Origin: Amaurobius ferox
Taxonomy: Eukaryota > Arthropoda > Arachnida > Araneae > Amaurobiidae
DNA: 64,000 bases
Direction of reading: 5' to 3'
NCBI GenBank assembly: GCA_951213105.1
Contig: OX578145.1
Coordinates: 13,732,707 to 13,796,706, forward strand
Part shown: positions 46,653 to 57,814 of the stretch, one piece after another
Layout of the letters: each line of letters opens with the position of its first letter
Numbering within the stretch: the first letter of the stretch is position 1
The notes under the pieces: generated by a model
Databases searched by the model: none
The model's input: the letters and a program-made list of their open reading frames with translations, nothing else
Told to the model about the DNA's origin: nothing
Program-made: the position numbers and the translations under genes

Positions 46653-47547
46653 TGTTACGACAGCAGCGTTACATTTTACGCCTTTTATGAATTATTATTT
46701 CCTCCAACTAATGTATTGTTACTTTCCAGAAGTTTAAATCACCTTCGGGACGAAGTCTCAGAAAGAGCTATTTGCTGGAATAAAGTAGACATGCTTAAAA
46801 GAACAAAACACAATTTATTGAGATGCAACCCGGGCAATGCATATTTAAATTTGTAGCAACACTAAGAGAAAAGCTTATTACCACTCAAAAACTGAAAAGG
46901 TGATAGAATTGGTAGGCCATGAGAGCTACCTACTATAGGAATAAAATTGGCTTATCACCACTGGGATAGGGATAATGGCTCCATGACGTGGCCCCGCAGT
47001 ATTTCGTTATGAAAACATCCGAGACAAAAGAAGGACGATCGCCGTAAGCTACAGAATACAAGGCATATTTGGTCTCTAGAGGCCATATATAGTGCTGCAT
47101 ACTACACGTTAAAAGGCTAGCCACATCACTTATTCTAGGGATTCTATCGCGAAACCACCATGCCATCACATCTAAGAGGCATTTTACAAGATCATTTAGG
47201 GAAATACCGATTCCCGATTGATTACCTCGATCTAGAGTAATTTAGAGCATTTATTTTAAATTTTAAGTCCAGGCAGTGTCTAGAATGAATTTCCCCTATT
47301 TAACACACGTTCAGACGTTCAGTTTTCTCTTCGATGAATTGGTGCATGCTTCCAGCGATGTCATGCATTCCAGCGATGTCATGCATGTCTTCCAGCGAGT
47401 ATTATGCTCATGTGAGACTGATACAAATGCTAGACCTTGCGCCGAATCAGCGCTCTCAACGATGTCAAGTATTTATCTTATGCAAGACTGACATAAAAGC
47501 TTTCCCGGCTGTAAGGGTTGAGAGCGGACTGTGACGTGATGGTCACA
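46653..47547 (-). repeat. 3' LTR
   Basis: Aligns along its length with 50292-51196. Shared landmarks are AATAAAGTAGAYATG, ATACATATTTAAATTTG/CATATTTAAATTTG, GGCCCCGCAGTAT/TGCCCCGTAGTAT, TATTCTAGGGAT, GAATGAATTYYCCCTATTTA and CAGACGTTCAG/CAGACGTCCAG. It carries a small local triplication of CCAGCGATGTCATGCAT around 47352-47390 that the other LTR lacks. Confidence 0.8.
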
Positions 47548-47556
47548 TTCCCCCTT
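47548..47556 (-). other. Polypurine tract
   Basis: The minus-strand sequence GAAGGGGGAA lies immediately upstream of the 3' LTR terminus TGTGACC. This is the usual plus-strand primer in LTR retroelements. Confidence 0.65.
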
Positions 47557-48129
47557 CACGCTATAGAACAAATATTAACAAAAAAAATCCCATCTTTTAA
47601 GTACAATATACAGAGTTATAATCTGAAACTACTATAAATTAAACAATAAACAATATTAATAAAACCCTAAAAACTATTATAGATCAGTAAACAATTCCAC
47701 ATTTATCAATAATTTTTAAAGACACAATTTTCTATCCGTGATCCATTATCATCACACTTCACTAATTTTTAATCACTCATTTTTAATACATATCCATCAA
47801 ACCTATTTCACAAAAACCTAACATCACACATCAGTACAACCCAAACACAAACTACCACCATACATACCCGACAATTCGGATCTTAAAATAACCTACACTA
47901 CCACCACATACCGCGTACTCAAGATAAAACCCGAACAAATCTGCCGAAACTAAATTTCAAGTTCATATCCATTCCACAGTGATTCACGACAAGCATACAT
48001 TCGAAACTACACAACTGAATCGACGTAAATACAAAAAAAATAAAATAAAATAAACACGATTTTATACTCCTCACGCTAGTAAACAATGTTTGCCTCATCA
48101 ATATAACGTACAACACTGGTCATGAATTT

Positions 48130-48610
48130 CTTCTGTGGCTCGATAGTATTTATTTGCTGGAACCCTCGGCTACACCTGGGAACCTTAAACTAAATTCTTC
48201 TGTCATCCAACACCGTGCCATGTAATTTCTCCCTAACTGTAACAGCATCCTCGACGTTGGGGAATTTCACTAAACCGAAACCTTATTTTTCCCTAGTAAT
48301 CGGGCAATGGGGGAATATACACATCATACACCGCGCCATGGGCTTTTAAAAGTACCTTCAAATACCCATAAGTTGTGGAAAATTTAAGTTTGAGATTTTT
48401 AGCCAAACCCGTAACCCCTTAATACCACAACCATGTTTGTCTGCAACACTCTCAGCTTTAGTAGTGAATTTTTGCTAATCTGGCGAAAGCCGTAACAGTA
48501 TTATCCACCTTCAACAAATCATCAGAGGATGAGTCGCCATTACGTGCTACCAAAGCTGCTGTCCTAACACTATCCAGGAAGAACTCGGATTGCAACATGG
48601 TGGCTGGTTT
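48130..48610 (-). pseudogene. RRM-like coding remnant inside the LTR element
   Basis: On the minus strand an ATG near 48598 opens MLQSEFFLDSVRTAALVARN, continuing to DDLLKVDNTVTAFARLAKIH before a stop. Past two stops and a frameshift the sequence reads LKVLLKAHGAVYDVYIP and KFPNVEDAVTVREKLHGTVL. The pattern (a helix ending in H/YG.V.DVYIP, then a V.F....DA...R..L.GTVLD strand-helix-strand) matches an RNA-recognition motif. It could be a captured host exon, a processed pseudogene in or under the element, or an unusual gag-like product. It is clearly non-functional now. Confidence 0.5.
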
Positions 48611-49320
48611 TGGATAGTGTGTATTTTAAAACTGTTGACTTGGTGTATTTAAATTGTTTGAGATTATATAAATGTGATATTCTCAATACGAAGTGTATCA
48701 GGATCCTTCGGTGAGTGTTTTTGACTTCTTATTATTAGTATTTATTGAGATATGTATGCTTGGAAAGTAGATGATGAATGTGTCAGTTCGACATATTTAT
48801 GAGTTCTGCGTAGCCTTCTCGGTCCGTGTGAATTCGTCGCCATTATTATTTAAGTTTTTTAAAGTGCAATTAATGGATGATCTGGATGATTCGACAGATC
48901 AGGATAGATTCTATATGTTTACTAAAGGTACCGTACAGTGTTATCTACTCATTTATTGACTTTGACTACATAATATTTGGGTTTTAAATTTCCGGAGTTC
49001 AAGCTTAAACCTGATGGGTTTATTGGTCTTTGATAAACTATCAAGTTTTCAGTGCATCTGTAGTGCTAATTAGGAGTCCCACGTTGTTTTGTAGTTTTAA
49101 ACTTGTATATAATTGTATATTGAACACTGTTAAATGTGTCAATTTTTGATCTTTGCTTATGGGAACCAATGAAATTGATTCATACGTTATTCTCTTATAT
49201 TACAGTATTTTAGTGCTTTTAAGCGTTATAATACCAGATAATAAAGAGCATTTATTGATTATAAAAGTCTATAATATGTATAATTAATGTGATTACACGT
49301 AAACTTCAATAATGCATTAA

Positions 49321-49532
49321 ATCAAAGACAATAAATCATAGATTAAAAGGGCATTTAATAAAAAGCATCATTTATGACGTACAAATATTAAAAAAATTAT
49401 TTATTATTTATATAGCCACTGATGAAGGGTATGATAATATCCGAAAACGCTCTGGCCTTTTTTAATATTTGTAAGTCATAAAGGATGGTTTTTATTAAAT
49501 GACCTTTTAATTTATGATTTGTTGTCTTTGAT
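49321..49532. mobile_element. 212-bp hairpin MITE
   Basis: Arms of about 73 bp (from ATCAAAGACAATAAATCATA at the left, its near-complement TATGATTTGTTGTCTTTGAT at the right end) surround a 60-bp centre that holds the conserved short hairpin at 49421-49451. It is nested in the LTR element interior. No transposase. Confidence 0.8.
49421..49451 (+). other. Conserved 31-nt hairpin motif, copy 1
   Basis: GATGAA, then GGGTAT-GATA-ATATCC (6-bp stem with one G-U), then GAAAACGCT. The same layout occurs at 53742-53772 with a compensatory change in the stem. Confidence 0.6.
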
Positions 49533-50291
49533 ATAGTGTCTATTAATATGTTAGGATGTTTTTCATCTGATTTTGACAGCCTTTACTTCTGACTGGATTG
49601 AGTTCGTGTTGATAAATAGTGCACATTGTTTTAATCTATTTTTCGTGATTTCCAGTATGAACTGTCTTTAAACATATTTTATATGGGTTAATTAGTCTCG
49701 AAATTGTGTTTCTGTGTATAGGGTGTTTCCTAGTTTAGTTTCCGCGTTTAACTTTCTGTACTTGTGTTTTGTTTACCGAGTGGATGGGTACTGTCCTGTG
49801 TTTAAATAAGGCATTTCATCCGCTGTGAGAAGATTTGAATGCCGGGACATTTTTAATTTGCGGTATATTGACTTTTACTTAGCTGTATTATGTAATTTTT
49901 GCAATTTAAATAATGTTTCTGAGATCTGTTTTGGTGCGGAATAGTACACTGTACTTTGGTTTTTGGGTGGATTTCTGAAACTTTCTGGTTAGTTTTGAAA
50001 AAAGTAATCAATTGTATACACGTTCGTAGCTTCTCTTCTTCCCTTTTTGATTTGTTATTTGACTGGGCGTTGAAAGTTTTTATATAGTTATTGAATCCAG
50101 TTATTTCGGGTCTTGGCCATCTTTGCGAAGTGCGTTGTCTTGCTTCCTTGAGCGTGCCCTGGCATGACTTGGGTCATTTTTGGTGTTCGTTGCGCTGCAT
50201 CCATTCCTTAACTACAAAGCTGAACTAAAAAAAAATGTCGAGAAGATAAACTACCATTTTGAAAAATAAAAAAGAGATTCCAAAAACGGTT

Positions 50292-51196
50292 TGTTGCACA
50301 TCAGCAAAGGCTGACTCGCCAGTGCAACGCCCCGGAAAATTAAATAACCTTTGGAACGAAGCCTCCAGAAGGAACATAGACCGAAATAAAGTAGATATGT
50401 TTAAAACAAAATTAAATTTATTGCGATGAAACCCAAACAATACATATTTAAATTTGCAGCAACACTAGTGAAAATTTTATTAACACTCACCGACTGAAAA
50501 GTTGATAGAAGGGCAGGATTTGAGTACGTCCGACCATATTCGCTTTTCATCCCCTTGACTGAAACAATGGCGTCGAGACGTTGCCCCGTAGTATCTTGTT
50601 ATGAAGACATTCAAACCGAAGCAATGGCAGTTGGTATAAGCCACATAACATTCAACATATTTAGCAAGAGAACAAACAGTTCTTCCAGACACAGGTCAAC
50701 AATACGGGCGGCCTTTTGAAATAACATAGCACGTCTCAGGACTCGCATAAGAACACTTGATGACACAGGTAAAAATAATGACGGTCTCTTGAAGCCACGT
50801 ATTGTGTTGCACACCACACGCTAAAAGGCAAGCAGCATCATTTATTCTAGGGATACTATCAAAATGCTGCCACAGCCGAAAGACCTTTTTACGAGACCTC
50901 ACGCTACTGCCGATTACCGGTTGATGGTCTAAATCTAGAAGGATCACAAGCTTTTATGCTGTATTTTTAGTACCAGTCGTGTCCGGAATGAATTCTCCCT
51001 ATTTAGCATATGTGAAGACGTTCAGACGTCCAGTTTTTTCTCAGGTAGGTGGTGCATGCATCCAGCAATGTGGAAGTATTATGCGCATGCGTGATTGGTA
51101 CAAAAACACAAAAGCTAGATCGTGCGCCGTATCATCATTTAGTGATGTCGAAGCTTTCCCCGGTTGCAACGTTTCACGACGGATTGTGAGGTCACA
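50292..51196 (-). repeat. 5' LTR
   Basis: Partner of 46653-47547. Starts TGTTGCACATCAGC on the plus strand and ends TGAGGTCACA. Insertions and deletions relative to the partner are scattered, as expected for an old pair. Confidence 0.8.
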
Positions 51197-51781
51197 GTTT
51201 AAAATGTTTTTCAAAATTTTCAGAGTTTAGGACTTCTTTGTTTTTGAAAGCTATTGAAAATGTCTGCTTGTGTGCTTGTGCATACACGGTTGTCTAGGAG
51301 ACATAGGGCGTGCCGTTCCTATGTATGCACATAGGAAAGTATTTAAGCACTTCAATAAGTTTGTAAGGAAAGGCCCATATGTGTGCCATGTCGATCTGTA
51401 GTAAATTAGCCATGACAGATCGCATAAAAGTGATTGCAGCGCACAAACGGAGAGTTTAAAAAGTTAGGAACCCGAACTCTTCAACGAAGCGAGATATGCG
51501 TAAAAATCCAACTACAAAGTTATAGAGCATTGTCTGGTTAGTGGGAATTGAAACCAGAAACGAACGATACGCGTCTACGGAAGGCACTAAAAACCAGTTA
51601 TACTCAATCGGTTACTAGTTGCGCAACTACACTGCAATAGTGCTAAACGTTGCCGAACGATTAACGAGCGTAAGCACATATTGCCAGTGGCATAGTGCCC
51701 ATCAGTGAGATAAGAGTCAGGATCTGCATTAGATTCCTGTGTATGTATGTTGGCTGTTTTAGCATTTCGGAGTATGAAAAC
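51197..51781. other. Unannotated interval
   Basis: Moderate GC. Nothing recognised. Confidence 0.4.
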
Positions 51782-51878
51782 AATTTGCCAGTAACTCTAT
51801 TGTGTGTAATTTACCAGTAACTCTATTGTGTGTAATTTGCCAGTAACTCTATTGTGTGTAATTTGCCAGTAACTCTAT
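51782..51878 (+). repeat. 26-bp tandem repeat, ~3.7 units
   Basis: Units of CCAGTAACTCTATTGTGTGT plus AATTTG, nearly identical, so the array is young. Confidence 0.95.
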
Positions 51879-52059
51879 GCCATCTACATGCCATCTAAAA
51901 CAGTTTCATCGTCGATTTTTTATGAATAGACAACGCTGTAGAACTTTGTAATTGAATTGTTTTTATCTTAGTTGCCGAGTTCAAGCCTAACTTTATTAAT
52001 TCTCCCCTGGGCATCGCAATCTCCTTTATTCTATCGAATGTGGTCACTTTACTATAGAT

Positions 52060-53025
52060 CATAGGTTCTCAACGTGGGCGATAACGCCCCCTTGTGGGCG
52101 TTTGAGACTTTCAGGGGGGCAGTAGAAGACCCAGAGAAAATTAGGGGACGTTGAGATGGTACGGAGGGACGGTGGGCAGATTAAAAAAATATAATTTAAA
52201 AAAGACAAAAAAATACGCTAATCACGTACTGACAAAAATAAACTTTAATATTGGTTAATTTTTGTTATTGTAGGTATTTTAATCATTTTTATCACGTGTG
52301 CAAAAATTCACATATTTCGGTAGTTCGGGAAGTGAATGAAAATTGAGCTTAAAGATTCCATTACATTCAGATCTACACGCTGTGTGATCATTTTTCAAAT
52401 GTCAACACAGCAGGATCATCCCCGTTAGAAGAAGAACTAATAGAACTGACGACAAATGAGGAATTAAAAATTAAATTCAAGAATGGCTACTAAGAATTTT
52501 GGCTGCAGAAGCCGATTTTGCAACTGTACCCAGGATTATTGTCGATTGTTCAAAGATTTCTGATAGCATTCCCATCTTCCTATTTAGCTGAACGTGAATT
52601 CAGTGCTTTAGCAACATTGGTAACTAAAAAGAGAAATCGGCTCCATGTTGCTGAACGCGGCGACTTACGGTTGTTTTTAAGTAAAATCGAGCCTGATTTT
52701 AACAAACTCCTTAAAATGCATCAAATTCAACCTTCTCATTAGAAAAGTTATAAATTCAATGTCTTTTGAATGTTAATAAAAATACTTTTTAATATAATTA
52801 AGTATGCATTTTAATTGTTCTCATTGAAACAGTCTTCTTTAAACTCAGAAACAGGATAGGGCCATATCCTATCTTACGGCCATAGTGTATAATATTACAC
52901 GTTTAAATATAATCGTGGCAATAGCTGTGTCAGATTCGCAAGTAAAAAAAATTGGGAGGTGGGGACATTAGGAAAAAAAATATTCTCAAAGTGGGCGGTG
53001 GGCAAAAAAAGGTTGAGAACCTATG
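52060..53025 (+). mobile_element. Internally deleted hAT transposon (966 bp)
   Basis: Terminal inverted repeats CATAGGTTCTCAAC (left) and its complement (right) are flanked by a perfect 8-bp duplication, CTATAGAT, at 52052-52059 and 53026-53033. Eight-bp duplications and a YAGGGGTTCTCAAC-type terminus are characteristic of hAT elements. Only the C-terminal part of the transposase remains, so it is non-autonomous. Confidence 0.95.
52404..52742 (+). pseudogene. hAT transposase C-terminal (dimerisation) fragment
   Basis: The first part reads SPLEEELIELTTNEELKIKF and ends at a stop after NGY. The next frame segment holds FWLQKP, then LLSIVQRFLIAFPSSYLAER, EFSALATLVTKKRNRL and GDLRLFLSKIEPDF, ending with a natural-looking stop at 52740. 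This is the hAT dimerisation region of the ZBED5/Buster-like type (FPSSYL.ER.FS....L.TKKRNRL). It lacks the zinc finger and catalytic residues. Confidence 0.9.
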
Positions 53026-53033
53026 CTATAGAT

Positions 53034-53741
53034 GGATCTAACTTACTCTTATGGACCTTTTCTTATAAAGTTATTAGGGGGCCTAAGGACGTTTATAGGG
53101 ATTATGTACATCCCTTTGAGTATGTGTGGTCGTGCCGAAAATATTTTCTTTGTCCTAATTTCTATCACGGCTAGTTTGAAAAATCTGTTTTATTAGACAC
53201 AAATGCTCGATAAAAAATTTATCCGATTAGTCGAAAAACGTCCCCTCCCCCGTAATATCATGAAACTATGACGGAAATGAATATTCTGTTTAACATAGTT
53301 AACTCTAATTTGGATTAAAGTTTGTACTGAAAATGTTTTCTTTATAATAGACTCATTATAATATGAAAAAAAATCATCCAGAGAGTCAAACTTTTGTATG
53401 AATTAAATTGTTCAATATGTATTATCTACCGCAAACAGTAATATTTTAAATTATATATAAAAAGTATGACTCCTTTATCAAAGACTTGTGCTACTGCTAC
53501 AGAAGTAAAACGAAAATTATGCATATACTAAATATTCAGAAATTTAGATGTTTTATTTTGTTTCTGATGACAATTTTATTTGTTACCATTTAATTTATGA
53601 ACCTTTTATTGTATTTCATAATAAAATTATATTTTAAATGCATCGTATTTAAAAATTTAAAATGATTAATATGTAAATTTTATCTGGCGGTTATGGCCTG
53701 TATTTAAGCACATGTTCGCCACTAATTTTCACTTCGCTACA
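53034..53741. other. Unannotated interval
   Basis: AT-rich. Nothing recognised except the hairpin motif at its right edge. Confidence 0.4.
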
Positions 53742-53772
53742 GATGAAGGGCATAGTAATGCCAAAAAGCGCT
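53742..53772 (+). other. Conserved 31-nt hairpin motif, copy 2
   Basis: GATGAA, then GGGCAT-AGTA-ATGCC (5-bp stem), then AAAAAGCGCT. Compared with copy 1 the U-A pair in the stem is C-G. The flanks are not otherwise similar. Confidence 0.6.
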
Positions 53773-53991
53773 ATGTTTGTGTAATTTTAGTTCGTCGCAA
53801 AGGGAGATTTTAATAAAATACTTTTAATTTGGCCAGTATTTTGGTTGTCCTTATTTTCAAAAGTATTAATTATTTTGACGTGTTTCCATTTTATTTTACA
53901 TATAGCTTGCAAAATTTTCTGCTTAATTTATTTTACGCGATAACGATTTCTTTTGAAATGTTTTCAGTGGGAAATTTAAATGAACCTATTA

Positions 53992-54704
53992 TACAGGGTG
54001 TCCAGTGATATAGGTACCAAATGGCTATTTTCTCAACCGTTAGTCACAGAGATATACTTCCAATTGCAAAAATGTTTTAAATTTTAAAATCTATTATCTT
54101 AGAAACAGTTTAAATCAATAAATACATTTCTGAAAGAAATACGAATTATAAACTTTTATACGGTCGCTCGGTCCTACCAATTATATTTTGGAAAATCATC
54201 CGCATACAATTTCATGCAAAATAAAAAAAAAATCTTCCTTTTACGACCAAAATTCACCGAGTTATGAAGCATTAAACTTTATGACTTAAGTCGCTTTACC
54301 ACGCATAAAAATGACCCGTTTCAGGCAGCCAACTAATCAGGAACCGTATTGACCATTTCTCCAGGCAACCAACTAATCAGGAACCGTAATGACCTTTCAC
54401 AGCACGAAAAGTGCTCCAACTTTAAACAGCTATAAGTCGGTCAATTTTGGTCGCAAAAGGATGACTTTTTTTATTTTGCATAAAATTGTATGAGGATGAT
54501 TTTCCTAAATATAATTGGTAGGACCGGGGGACTGTATAAAAATGTATATTTCATATTTCTTTCAGAAATACATTCATTGATTTAAACTGTTTCTATGATA
54601 ATAGATTTTAAAACTTAAAACATTTTTGCAATTGGAAGTGCATCTCTGTGACTAACGGTTGAGGAAATAGCCATTGGGCACCGATGGCACTGGACTCCTT
54701 GTAT
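53992..54704. mobile_element. 713-bp foldback MITE
   Basis: Left arm from TACAGGGTGTCCAGTG and right arm ending CACTGGACTCCTTGTA are complementary over roughly 290 bp with scattered mismatches (shared: CTCAACCGTTAGTCACAGAG, CAATTGCAAAAATGTTTTAA). Termini at a TA suggest a Tc1/mariner-related source. The loop contains a 38-bp duplication, CAACTAATCAGGAACCGTAW, at about 54335 and 54372. Confidence 0.9.
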
Positions 54705-55530
54705 ATTGTCTTTGATTAGCGTTGTGCCTAATATTCTGGAATACACTTAAGTATCTCATTACAATCAAGCGCTAGTCATACAGTCCTGGATAGAAATTGA
54801 AATGGCTTAAAATATGCACATTTTTCAGTTTAAAATGCTTGTTTAAATTGAGTTTTTTAACGTACTTCATCTACCGGAAAAATTTAATAAATAAATTATA
54901 TATAAAAATATAATATATATATTACTTGTTCGGTTTTCATCGTATTTCTCTGCATTCAAAGTAGCTGTAACGATAATGATTGCAGCTAGTTTACATAATT
55001 AGAATACCTTAAACTACGTAGTATGTTCTGCCAATTTTTGTAATTTTCAATATCGCCGAAATCGTAATTGAAAATCACAAGATTCTTAGGGCGCGTTATA
55101 ATTTGCATCCCAGTCACTTCGTGGCTAGATTGGGTTGAGAAACGCCATTGCCACATGCTCAAAATGCGTGCTTTTCATTACAGCATTCACTCTTGGGACA
55201 TGACGTATCTAACCACCAAGTGACTAAGCCGGGAAAAACACCACTGCGAGAAAAACAAATTGATTTATCGCGAATATATATTCCAAAAATTGGAAAACCC
55301 ATTTGACATTTAGGATCGGTAAATTTTAAATGCTTGTAAATGGACATAAAATCCTATAAAAGTAGTAAACTTTTTAAAAACCGCTAGAAATTTCTATAGA
55401 ATCTGAATATATAATGATCAACGGGGGTTGCGCCTGAAGGTTACGGCCTCCAAATAGCTATGAAGTTAGCCCCATATTGATATCTGTAGAAGACATTAAT
55501 CCCTATCGAATGATATATTCCTTTTGTTCT
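54705..55530. other. Unannotated interval
   Basis: AT-rich. Nothing recognised. Confidence 0.4.
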
Positions 55531-55544
55531 GCGATGTAAATTGT

Positions 55545-55830
55545 TGTTGTTGAAACCCAGACCGTCCGACCTACCAGATAGGTGTAAGGTAACTGTTTGG
55601 ACGGTCGGGAAGTGCCACCCAATTTAGACCGGAACCCAGTGGGGGAGGCATCCACAGGGACCGTACCCTCCTTCCCCTACCACCAACCTCTCGGAAGGAC
55701 TTTCGGACCCACATGTTTAACGTGATCGTACTCCGCATGAACACGGCGGCAGTTTTGGCAGTGGCTGGAATCTAACCCGGGCCAACCGAGTGCAACTCCA
55801 GCGCGCTAACCAATGGGCTACCGCGCCCTC
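55545..55830 (-). mobile_element. SINE family A, full length, 14-bp TSD
   Basis: Perfect duplications GCGATGTAAATTGT at 55531-55544 and 55831-55844 bound 286 bp. On the minus strand: tRNA-like head GAGGGCGCGGTAGCCCATTG with box A-like GTTAGCGCGCTGG and box B GGGTTAGATTCC, the central block with CGGAGTACGATCACGTTAAA, and a 3' tail ending GGTCTGGGTTTCAACAACAA. The intact duplications mark this as one of the youngest insertions in the window. Confidence 0.95.
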
Positions 55831-56006
55831 GCGATGTAAATTGTGTAATTGCGGTCGGATGTTTCGTTTTTGTTTGACGTCTGTACGTTACTGTCATTCC
55901 ACCCATGCTTCGTCAGGTCTAAGTAGATAGTGGGTAGTAAATGTGAGTCTTGCACAAGAACGCGCAAACACATTACACATATGTATAATGCAAGTCATTT
56001 TAAAAA

Positions 56007-56280
56007 TGGAGCACGGCAGCCTAGTTGTTAGCATGAGGGGATTGCACTCGGATGACCAGAGTTCGATTCCTGCCTCTGCCCAAACTTTCGCTGTGTTCAT
56101 GCGGAGTACGATCACGTTAAACATGTGCGTCCGTAAGTAATCGGAAGAAGTTGGTGGTAGGGAAAAGAGGATACAATCCTTGTGGATGCTACCCCCACTG
56201 TGTTCCGGTCTAAATTGAGTGGCGCTTCCCGGCCGATGATACCTTACAACTGCATGTAGTTCGAGCGGTCTGGGTCGAAG
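56007..56280 (+). mobile_element. SINE family A, nearly full length
   Basis: Same family in the opposite orientation: head GGAGCACGGCAGCCTAGTTG, box B GAGTTCGATTCC, central GCGGAGTACGATCACGTTAA, tail ...GAGCGGTCTGGGTCGAAG. It lacks the CAACAACAA end, and no target duplication was found. With 55545-55830 it forms an inverted pair separated by about 175 bp. Confidence 0.9.
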
Positions 56281-56962
56281 GAGGGAAGAGAAGGCATTTT
56301 GCACAAACATCGCGCGTTCTCAATGCCTAGTGATCATTAAATAGGATACCTACCCACTTAGTAACAATTCTGAATATCAAAAATCTGCGAAATTGAGCAT
56401 AAAATCCCGAATATCATTAAATTCACAACACATTCTGAACGTCAAATTTAGGCATAAAAAGGGAATGGCACACATATTTTTGTAAGGCAGATATGTACAC
56501 TGTACAGGGCCACCCATAATGGTAGAGGGGGGCGGGACAACACTAGATTAGATAGGACCGGGATCAAGAGGGAACCCGGATATTTTCTTTTTGGGGTTGG
56601 AGAGGACTTGAAAAATGCACAAAATATGGGGAAATCAAACATGGAGGGAGCCCGTGATAAGTTTTTCGTGAAAAATCCTTACAATTTCTGTGGGTGCCCC
56701 AGATGTATATATTTTTTTAAAGTCCTTTTGAATAGTCGCCCCTAATATAATTTATTCGATCTTTCATTGATAAGAAGCTTCGACGGACGAATGAAAATTT
56801 TCCGAGATTCAGGTTTGAATAGAAGTGTTTATCATTTTGAAAAGTTGTCTCGAATTTGTTTAACTATTCCTTTGTGTCGTCACCTCTAATTCGAATCATC
56901 GAAATACTAGATTTTTTCGTTGTCCTGGAAGCTAAGACGAAGTTTTACGTGGAAGTGCTCGA
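56281..56962. other. Unannotated interval
   Basis: Nothing recognised. Confidence 0.4.
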
Positions 56963-56974
56963 TCATTAAGCAAG

Positions 56975-57202
56975 ATTTTTTCCCCTTCCAATGGCCAGGC
57001 AATTGATTCTCATCACTCGCCCATACACCGGCCAGAACCGTGGACCTGTTAGCCGTCATATGATGTTGCCCCAGCGCACCTGTGGGGGTCGGAACTCACC
57101 GCGCCCAACGACACAACATCCATGCCTGAAGGTGGGTCTCGAACCCACAACCCGGCAGCCGAACGACAGGAAACGCTTGTTTGACCGTACGACCGCGTCG
57201 GC
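56975..57202 (-). mobile_element. tRNA-derived SINE, family D, 12-bp TSD
   Basis: Perfect duplications TCATTAAGCAAG at 56963-56974 and 57203-57214 enclose 228 bp. On the minus strand the head GAGCCGACGCGGTCGTACGG and box B GGGTTCGAGACCC form a clear RNA polymerase III promoter. The body (GGATGTTGTGTCGTTGGGCG...) is unrelated to family A. Confidence 0.93.
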
Positions 57203-57214
57203 TCATTAAGCAAG

Positions 57215-57812
57215 GTGGTTTTGACGATTCTTTATCATTCTTTTGCACTATCACCACTCATTTGAATGTTCGAACATTTAGGTTTTCTCCTTGGTCTCGA
57301 AATTCAGACAATTCGGATGACTCTAAAACCAATATACGAGGTATAGTAGAAGTGATCGATATTTTTGATACATAATGCTCTCACTTAGTCAGTTGAAGGT
57401 ATATTTTATCGATATTCGTAAATATATAATTGAATTTCACATAGAGAAAATTTGGAAAGTTTGAAAAATTGTGTAGGGCAAGGAATCAAACCTGTACTTT
57501 GCTAGTATTTACCACGTGATTAGTAGTAAAACCAAATTATAAATTAGACAATGAGCATCAGGAAACAATATACAGGAAACTGGGTTATTTTGCGTGTGGA
57601 TGGATAGGGGCATTTGCGATAGATAAAATATTAAATAACTAATTTTACCTCCTTTTTTTACATATCTGCAACAACTTCAAGCAGAACTCTAATATTTTGC
57701 ATGAAAACATTTATACTACTACTTTTAAATACAACGTTTTCCATTTTGCACTTCCATGGACATTTTCGGATGGTTCTCTTGTGTGAGGATATATATATAT
57801 ATATATACATAT
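57215..57812. other. Unannotated interval
   Basis: AT-rich with a (TA)n tract at 57788-57812. Nothing else recognised. Confidence 0.4.
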
Positions 57813-57814
57813 AT

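Larger units (their letters stand above)
46653..51196 (-). mobile_element. Old LTR-flanked retroelement without recognisable pol
   Basis: Two direct repeats of about 900 bp (46653-47547 and 50292-51196) begin TGTTRC and end GGTCACA on the plus strand, giving TGTGACC...GCAACA on the minus strand. Just inside the left copy the minus strand reads GCGTGAAGGGGGAA|TGTGACC, a good polypurine tract next to a 3' LTR, which fixes the orientation as minus. The 2.7-kb interior has no legible reverse transcriptase, protease or integrase. The LTRs have diverged substantially and no target duplication is visible, so the insertion is old. A nested hairpin element sits at 49321-49532. Confidence 0.75.

Noticed and set aside
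48851..48928. First exon starting MDDLDDSTDQDRFYMFTK
   Set aside because: Short acidic frame followed by a possible GTACCG donor, but it lies inside the old LTR element on the opposite strand and has no further support.
49421..49451. Hammerhead ribozyme
   Set aside because: CTGATGA and GAAA are present, but there is one extra A before the stem, no convincing stems I and III or cleavage triplet, and the second copy lacks the core bases.
57120..57202. Functional tRNA gene on the minus strand
   Set aside because: It is bounded, together with a non-tRNA body, by 12-bp target duplications, so it is a SINE.
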